This document shows positions 30,093 through 34,326 of a DNA stretch of 34,326 bases, piece after piece. The notes below the pieces were generated by a model. That model was not told where the DNA came from, made no database searches, and saw nothing but the letters and a program-made list of their open reading frames with translations. The stretch comes from Clostridia bacterium. Lineage in GTDB: Bacteria > Bacillota > Clostridia > Oscillospirales > UBA644. How positions within the stretch are numbered: the stretch's first letter is position 1; each line of letters starts with the position of its first letter. The DNA lies in the NCBI GenBank assembly GCA_017623595.1, contig JAGAOU010000036.1:1-34326 (forward strand), in the 5' to 3' direction. The translations under genes and the position numbers were made by a program.

Positions 30093-31442
30093 ATGGACAC
30101 CATCGCCGCCCTCGCCACTGCCCCCTTCAAGGCCGCCATCGGGGTGATCCGCATGTCGGGTCCCGAAGCCTTTTCCATCGCCGAGGCCTGCCTGCGCTTC
30201 CCCGGATCGGGACGGCTGATTGCCGAAGATCGGAAGCGAAACGTGGCCTTCGCCTATCTTCATGATCGGGGCGAGGTTGTGGATGAGGTGGTGGTCACCG
30301 CTTTCCGCGGTCCTTATTCCTACACGGGAGAGGACACGGTGGAGTTTTCCTGTCACGGGGGTGTTTATCTGCTGGATCGGGTTTTGCGCCTTCTCTTTTC
30401 CAAGGGGGCACGGCAGGCGCTTGGGGGAGAATTCACCAAGCGGGCCTTCCTCAACGGGAAATCCGATCTGACCCGCGCGGAAGGGGTAATGGATCTGATT
30501 GATGCGGAATATTCCTCCGCCGCCCGCGCCGCCATGAGCGAGCTGGACGGGACGGTGGGCAACGCCATTGGGGAAATCCGAGGTCAGATCCTTGCCATCA
30601 CGGCAAAGCTGCTGGCATATGTGGATTATCCCGACGATGAAATCGGGGAGGTTTCCACCGAAGAGATTGATCTCCTTCTGACCGAGGCTCTGACACGGGT
30701 GCGAACCCTGACCGCCTCCTACGGCAAGGGAAAAATCCTGCGGGAAGGGGTGCGCACCGCTCTGTGCGGGCGTCCCAACGTGGGAAAATCCAGTCTGATG
30801 AATCTGTTTGCGGGGGAAAATCGCTCCATCGTCACCGACATCGCGGGCACCACACGGGACACGGTCACCGAATCGGTGGTGTTCGGCGGGGTTAAACTGC
30901 TTTTGACCGACACGGCAGGAATTCGTGAAACGGAGGATCGGGTGGAGAAAATCGGCGTGGACCGTGCGGTGCAGGCCATGGAAAAAGCAGATCTGATCCT
31001 TTGTGTCTTTGGGGATCATCCCGATGAGCAGGATCGCGTCATCGGGGAAAAAGCCCTGCAATATCAAGGAAAAACTCTATTTTTGTTCAATAAATCCGAC
31101 CTGTATGACGCCCCGTTGCCCGCCTGGGCCTCCGCCGCTCCCTCCTTCCGCATCAGTGCGGTGACGGGGGATGGGATGCCGAAATTGGAGGCCTGCCTGG
31201 CCGATCTTTTTGCCACCGACCTGCCCGCAGGCTCGGCGGTGATCACCAACGGACGGCAATATCAATGCCTTTGCCGCATCGAATCTGCCCTTGCCCGGGC
31301 CTCGGACAACCTGACCCTCACCCCCGACGTTATCGTTTCCGATTTGGAGGAGGCCCTTGCCGCCGTCGGCGAAATCACCGGCGAACGAGTTTCCGACAGC
31401 ATCGTTCACGAAATCTTCTCCCGCTTCTGCGTGGGGAAATAA
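30093..31442 (+). CDS. mnmE: tRNA modification GTPase MnmE
   Basis: This 449-residue protein, with MnmG, installs the carboxymethylaminomethyl group at wobble uridine 34 of certain tRNAs. It shows the N-terminal formyl-THF-binding domain (TIAALATAPFKAAIGVIRMSGP), helical domain, and inserted G domain with GRPNVGKS (about 226-233), DIAGTTRDT, DTAG and NKSD. It ends in FCVGK, the conserved C-terminal motif with the catalytic cysteine. The frame is open 7 codons upstream, but AAGGAG 6 nt before 30093 and the conserved MDTIAALAT start decide for 30093. The usual partners mnmG and rsmG are not adjacent here. Confidence 0.96.
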   Translation: MDTIAALATAPFKAAIGVIRMSGPEAFSIAEACLRFPGSGRLIAEDRKRNVAFAYLHDRGEVVDEVVVTAFRGPYSYTGEDTVEFSCHGGVYLLDRVLRLLFSKGARQALGGEFTKRAFLNGKSDLTRAEGVMDLIDAEYSSAARAAMSELDGTVGNAIGEIRGQILAITAKLLAYVDYPDDEIGEVSTEEIDLLLTEALTRVRTLTASYGKGKILREGVRTALCGRPNVGKSSLMNLFAGENRSIVTDIAGTTRDTVTESVVFGGVKLLLTDTAGIRETEDRVEKIGVDRAVQAMEKADLILCVFGDHPDEQDRVIGEKALQYQGKTLFLFNKSDLYDAPLPAWASAAPSFRISAVTGDGMPKLEACLADLFATDLPAGSAVITNGRQYQCLCRIESALARASDNLTLTPDVIVSDLEEALAAVGEITGERVSDSIVHEIFSRFCVGK

Positions 31443-31471
31443 GAGGGGGAAACGAGTTAGAGGAACGTGGT

Positions 31472-31554
31472 GTACTTTTTCTTCTTTTCAGGAGAAAAGA
31501 AGAAAAAGTACCAAAAAGAAGAAAAGCCGAGTGCCGACGAATTACATTCGTCGG
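31472..31554 (+). repeat. Two-part hairpin repeat after mnmE
   Basis: GTACTTTTTCTTCTTTTC (31472-31489) is a perfect 18-bp inverse of 31494-31511, with an AGGA loop. CCGACGAAT (31534-31542) then pairs with ATTCGTCGG (31546-31554) around TAC. The pair matches the layout at 14653-14728, and the first hairpin matches 20850-20873 and 24687-24716. It starts 30 nt after the mnmE stop. The remaining gap to 31694 holds another weak hairpin (31584-31614) and no clear promoter. Confidence 0.85.
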
Positions 31555-31694
31555 GAGGATTGGTAAAGTTAAGGCTCGGTTACAGAGGATCGGTCTTTAG
31601 GTCGCCGACCCTCTCATGGAAAACATGATCTTTGGGCAAATGATGCGCCTGCGGCATGATGTTTTACAATCCTGTTTGGAAAGGAGTCGATACT

Positions 31695-32519
31695 ATGAAT
31701 GGAAAAAGTGTTTCCATTCCCTTTGGAATGATCTTTCGTTCCTATCATTGCGCGCACTGCGGTGCGAGGCTGAAAAAGGAAAAGACCCACCGTGTGGTAA
31801 CGAAAGACGATCGGGACTATCGCCAATACCATGAGCGTGGATCCTTTCCGCAGCGGGCGTATGATGTCTACAACCATCGGTTCATGTGTCCCTCCTGCGG
31901 TGCCCGAGTTTCTTATGACGAGCAACGAATTCTTGAAAGAATTCAAAAAAAGCAGGATTCCTTTGTTCTGTCTCCCGATCAAATCAAGGCAGACTACGAA
32001 TTTTTTCGGAAGGCCCAAAAATCCCGGGATTTCAAGAGGCAGCTCTTTGTTTCCTTTGGAATCATATTGTGTCTGTTGCTTTTCATCTTCTTTTACGGTG
32101 AAGGACGGGAAACTCCGGAACTTTTTATTTTCCTTGCCTTTTTGGTTCTTTTTGCCGTGATTGAGGTTCTGCGGATCGTCCGTCGGTATAAAACAACGGA
32201 GCGCACGTCCGACGAAGCAACGGAAAATCCAAACCCCAAAGAACCAAAAAAAAGACGCTTTTATTCTTACGATGAAGAGCAGCAGATGGAAAAACTGCAC
32301 GCCTACAGTAGTCATAACAAAGATCTTGTGGCCGTGTCTCAAACGTGTTATTGCTTTTATTGTTTGCAAAGCTCCGATGCCCGCAACGTCACGACCTATA
32401 CAGACGACGGCCAAACCGCCGTCTGTCCCCATTGCCACGCAGAAGCCCTTCTCCCCGACAGCATTGACGATCCTATCACCCCCCAAATCCTCTCCGTCAT
32501 GCATGAATATTGGTTTTAA
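31695..32519 (+). CDS. Zinc-ribbon protein with two membrane segments, function unknown
   Basis: This 274-residue protein was not recognised. It has an N-terminal CxxC pair set (HCAHCGARL and MCPSCGARV), a charged linker, two closely spaced hydrophobic segments (about 117-155; FVSFGIILCLLLFIFFYG and IFLAFLVLFAVI), a basic/acidic linker, and a C-terminal second set (CYCFYCLQS and CPHCHAEALLP). Both ends therefore look like zinc ribbons, probably both in the cytoplasm on either side of a hairpin in the membrane. AAAGGAG lies 8 nt before the ATG at 31695; an in-frame ATG at 31656 has no such site. Confidence 0.8.
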   Translation: MNGKSVSIPFGMIFRSYHCAHCGARLKKEKTHRVVTKDDRDYRQYHERGSFPQRAYDVYNHRFMCPSCGARVSYDEQRILERIQKKQDSFVLSPDQIKADYEFFRKAQKSRDFKRQLFVSFGIILCLLLFIFFYGEGRETPELFIFLAFLVLFAVIEVLRIVRRYKTTERTSDEATENPNPKEPKKRRFYSYDEEQQMEKLHAYSSHNKDLVAVSQTCYCFYCLQSSDARNVTTYTDDGQTAVCPHCHAEALLPDSIDDPITPQILSVMHEYWF

Positions 32520-32579
32520 CCCACACTTGTTTTTTGTTTTTGTCCACACATACACCACACAACAGAAAGGAAAAAGATT

Positions 32580-33620
32580 ATGTACCGTTTTGCCTGCGAT
32601 TATCAAGAGGGATGTCACCCTCGGATTCTGAAAGCCCTCACCCAGACCAACTTTGAGCAAACTGTGGGATACGGATGTGACCCCTATTGCGAAAAGGCGC
32701 GGGAGATTCTGCGCCGTGCCGCCAATGCGCCCGATGCGGATGTTCATTTCCTTGTAGGTGGGACGCAGTCCAATACCACCGTCATCGCCGCCCTGCTTCG
32801 TCCCCATCAAGGGGTTTTGTCCGCCGAAACGGGGCACATCAACGCCCATGAGACGGGGGCCATCGAGTCTACGGGGCATAAAGTCCTCACCCTTCCCTCC
32901 GTGGATGGCAAAATCACCGCCAAGCAGGTGGAGGAATATGTCAACGCCCATTATGCCGACGGCAGCCACGAGCATATCGTGCAGCCGGGCATGGTCTATA
33001 TTTCCCATCCCACGGAAAACGGAACCCTCTATACCAAGCAGGAGCTGTTCGATCTTTCCCGTGTTTGTCGCGCCTATCATCTGCCCCTCTTTATGGACGG
33101 CGCCCGTCTGGCCTATGCCTTGGCGGCGGGGGGCAACGATTTGAGTTTTGAGGATATTGCCGCAAAATGCGACATCGTCAGCGTGGGCGGCACCAAATGC
33201 GGCGCCCTGTTCGGCGAAGCGGTGATGATTTTCCGTCCCCAATACAAGGCCGATTTTCGCTATTTGATCAAGCAGCGGGGCGGTATGCTGGCAAAGGGTC
33301 GCCTTTTGGGGATCCAGTTTTTGACCCTCTTTTCCGACGGTCTGTATACCGAAATCGCCGAAAAGGCCGACCGTCAGGCCGATAAAATCCGCGATGCGCT
33401 GAGGAAAAGCGGATTCCCCCTTCTCTATGAAACCACCGCCAATCAGATTTTCGTCACCCTGCCCAACACTATTCTGGACTTTTTGAATCAGAAATACGCC
33501 TTCGAAACCTGGGGAAAGCCCGATGCCGACAATACCACCATCCGCATCTGCACCTCCTGGGCCACCGAGGAAGAAGCGGTGCGAGAGTTGATCGACTCCA
33601 TCAAAGCCGCCGGGGTGTAA
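32580..33620 (+). CDS. Threonine aldolase-type PLP enzyme (beta-eliminating lyase family)
   Basis: This 346-residue fold-type I PLP enzyme resembles low-specificity L-threonine aldolases, which split threonine into glycine and acetaldehyde. Key residues are FLVGGTQSNTTVI, ETGHINAHETGAIE, the PLP-contacting DGARLAYAL and the Schiff-base lysine K206 in SVGGTKCGALFGEA. Length is normal. AAAGGA lies about 10 nt before the ATG. It starts 60 nt after the zinc-ribbon gene and could share its transcript, but a separate promoter was not excluded. Family members with other beta-hydroxy amino acid substrates are an alternative. Confidence 0.9.
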   Translation: MYRFACDYQEGCHPRILKALTQTNFEQTVGYGCDPYCEKAREILRRAANAPDADVHFLVGGTQSNTTVIAALLRPHQGVLSAETGHINAHETGAIESTGHKVLTLPSVDGKITAKQVEEYVNAHYADGSHEHIVQPGMVYISHPTENGTLYTKQELFDLSRVCRAYHLPLFMDGARLAYALAAGGNDLSFEDIAAKCDIVSVGGTKCGALFGEAVMIFRPQYKADFRYLIKQRGGMLAKGRLLGIQFLTLFSDGLYTEIAEKADRQADKIRDALRKSGFPLLYETTANQIFVTLPNTILDFLNQKYAFETWGKPDADNTTIRICTSWATEEEAVRELIDSIKAAGV

Positions 33621-33677
33621 AAATCGGAAATCCTGTTGCAAAATTCTTACGGTTTGCAAACAATTGGAACTTTTTTG

Positions 33678-33691
33678 TGAAAGCGCTTGCC
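33678..33691 (+). promoter_or_regulatory. CcpA-type cre site overlapping the -35 box
   Basis: TGAAAGCGCTTGCC matches the catabolite-responsive element consensus TGAAANCGNTTNCA at all fixed positions but the last. It overlaps the -35 hexamer TTGCCT (33687-33692), so CcpA binding would be expected to repress. Confidence 0.65.
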
Positions 33692-33715
33692 TTGTTGCGA
33701 AAAATCGGATATAAT
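33687..33715 (+). promoter_or_regulatory. Promoter of the small membrane protein gene
   Basis: TTGCCT (33687-33692) and TATAAT (33710-33715) are separated by 17 nt. The start codon at 33766 follows after about 45 nt. An inverted TTGCAAA/TTTGCAA pair (33636-33642 and 33653-33659) lies just upstream. Confidence 0.8.
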
Positions 33716-33765
33716 ATAATTGTAGTCATACAACAAACTTCGACAACCGAAAAAGGAGGTTCGTT

Positions 33766-34056
33766 ATGAAAATTTCCGAAGCCATCAACAAACTGAAGTC
33801 CGCTCTGAACATCTTCAAAAAACAGGAAGCGGAAGAAAAAAGCAACAAATGGAAGAAGATCGCCATCATCGTCGGCATCATCGTCGCCCTCATTCTTGTG
33901 GGCTTCGGGATCTTCCTTTTGGTGCGAAAACTGAAAAAACGCCGCATGGAAAAGGAGGCGCAGGAGGAACTGGAAGAGCATTACGCCACCGACCCCGACG
34001 CCGATGAATTCTCCGAGGACACCGAGGAAGAAGAGGAAGACGTCCTTCGCTTCTGA
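33766..34056 (+). CDS. Small single-pass membrane protein with acidic tail
   Basis: This 96-residue protein has an amphipathic, lysine-rich N-terminus (1-30), one membrane segment (about 31-52; IAIIVGIIVALILVGFGIFLL) and a basic stop (RKLKKRR). A strongly acidic C-terminal tail (about 65-93) follows. The layout recalls YtxH-like or other small envelope proteins, but I recognise no family. AAAGGAGG lies 7 nt before the ATG. It has its own promoter with a cre site and its own terminator, so it is monocistronic and probably responsive to carbon supply. Confidence 0.85.
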   Translation: MKISEAINKLKSALNIFKKQEAEEKSNKWKKIAIIVGIIVALILVGFGIFLLVRKLKKRRMEKEAQEELEEHYATDPDADEFSEDTEEEEEDVLRF

Positions 34057-34086
34057 TTTTTCCTCCCGAAACCGCCAACAAGCCAA

Positions 34087-34121
34087 AGAGCCAATCCAAA
34101 ACGGATTGGCTCTCAATTTTT
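34087..34121 (+). terminator. Rho-independent terminator of the small membrane protein gene
   Basis: AGAGCCAATCC (34087-34097) pairs perfectly with GGATTGGCTCT (34103-34113) around AAAAC, followed by CAATTTTT. It directly abuts the inverted repeat element, as the hairpin at 142-174 does at the other end. Confidence 0.92.
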
Positions 34122-34253
34122 CGATAAACCATAAAAAGAATCTTTTTGTCCCATACAATCCTTCAGTCTCGCATATGGCGAGCCGGCTCCCTTTACACAA
34201 GGGAGCCTGACCGTTGCGCACGAACTTCCTATTATTTTACTGTCTGAGAGCGG
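34113..34253 (-). repeat. Dispersed palindromic intergenic element, right copy (inverted)
   Basis: This is the inverse of positions 1-141, with about two differences in the 128-bp core (one in the second stem, where the left copy reads ATAGGCGAG and this one ATATGCGAG). Both copies have the same orientation relative to the gene they follow. Confidence 0.85.
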
Positions 34254-34297
34254 CTCTTGAACAGCGAAAAAACATTGAGAAATGCACAAAAATAAAG

Positions 34298-34326
34298 CCT
34301 CCCTTGTGTAAAGGGAGGGGGACCGC
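34298..34326 (+). repeat. Start of a third copy of the hairpin element, cut by the window end
   Basis: CCTCCCTT (34298-34305) pairs with AAGGGAGG (34311-34318) around the same GTGTA loop as the other two copies, and then GGGGACCGC runs off the end. It is oriented opposite to the neighbouring right copy. Confidence 0.7.

Noticed and set aside
31614-33659. 681-codon minus-strand open frame across the zinc-ribbon and aldolase genes
   Set aside because: Both plus-strand genes have clear motifs and ribosome binding sites; the opposite frame has no domain and ends in low-complexity antisense sequence.
1-34326. tRNA or rRNA genes, integrase, transposase or phage genes
   Set aside because: None was seen on either strand in the intergenic stretches.

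Overview
The window looks like a chromosomal segment of an endospore-forming, fermentative gut-type Bacillota, most likely Clostridia of the Oscillospirales kind. This is inferred from a moderately high GC content, strong AGGAGG-type ribosome binding sites, a YpeB spore-germination protein, a dockerin/cohesin-type pair, an MglBAC sugar importer, a CcpA-type cre site, and a dispersed GCTCCCTT-gtgta-AAGGGAGC element that resembles repeats common in such genomes. No tRNA, rRNA, CRISPR array, transposase, integrase or phage gene was seen. I find 21 protein genes.

Layout. Positions 1-180 hold one copy of the dispersed element and a terminator hairpin. Positions 190-9822 (minus strand) are a two-gene operon. 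The first gene encodes a secreted protein of about 2780 residues: transglutaminase-like domain, BspA-type leucine-rich repeats, two different SGNH-type esterase domains, a duplicated beta-sandwich-like module, a ConA-like domain, CxxC repeats and a C-terminal dockerin. The second encodes a small membrane-anchored cohesin-like protein. The operon has a good promoter and a terminator-like hairpin in its leader. Positions 10162-11049 (minus) encode a DegV-family protein. Divergent from it are a sugar-phosphate isomerase-like TIM barrel, a membrane-bound XRE regulator and a cytoplasmic GH20 hexosaminidase (11401-14565).

Positions 14817-20804 are an alpha-galactoside/galactose region: melA (GH4), a divergent AraC regulator, and mglB-mglA-mglC. 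ypeB (20901-22250, minus) lies upstream of mglB. Positions 22426-31442 (plus) form a possible operon: WG-repeat membrane protein, ddl, two overlapping MutS-like genes whose ATP-binding motifs are both eroded, a membrane-anchored beta-helix protein, and mnmE. Then follow a zinc-ribbon membrane protein, a threonine aldolase-type PLP enzyme and a small acidic membrane protein with a cre-overlapped promoter. The window ends in an inverted second copy and the start of a third copy of the dispersed element.

How it fits together. Three regions concern glycans: a surface esterase/adhesin with its likely anchor, intracellular hexosaminidase with a putative sugar isomerase, and alpha-galactosidase with a galactose-type importer. 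The 22.4-31.4 kb block is envelope/housekeeping (ddl, mnmE) plus uncharacterised proteins. The most unusual item is the tandem MutS-like pair in which Walker A and Walker B are both lost in both proteins. The intergenic regions are also rich in repeated hairpins placed just after genes.
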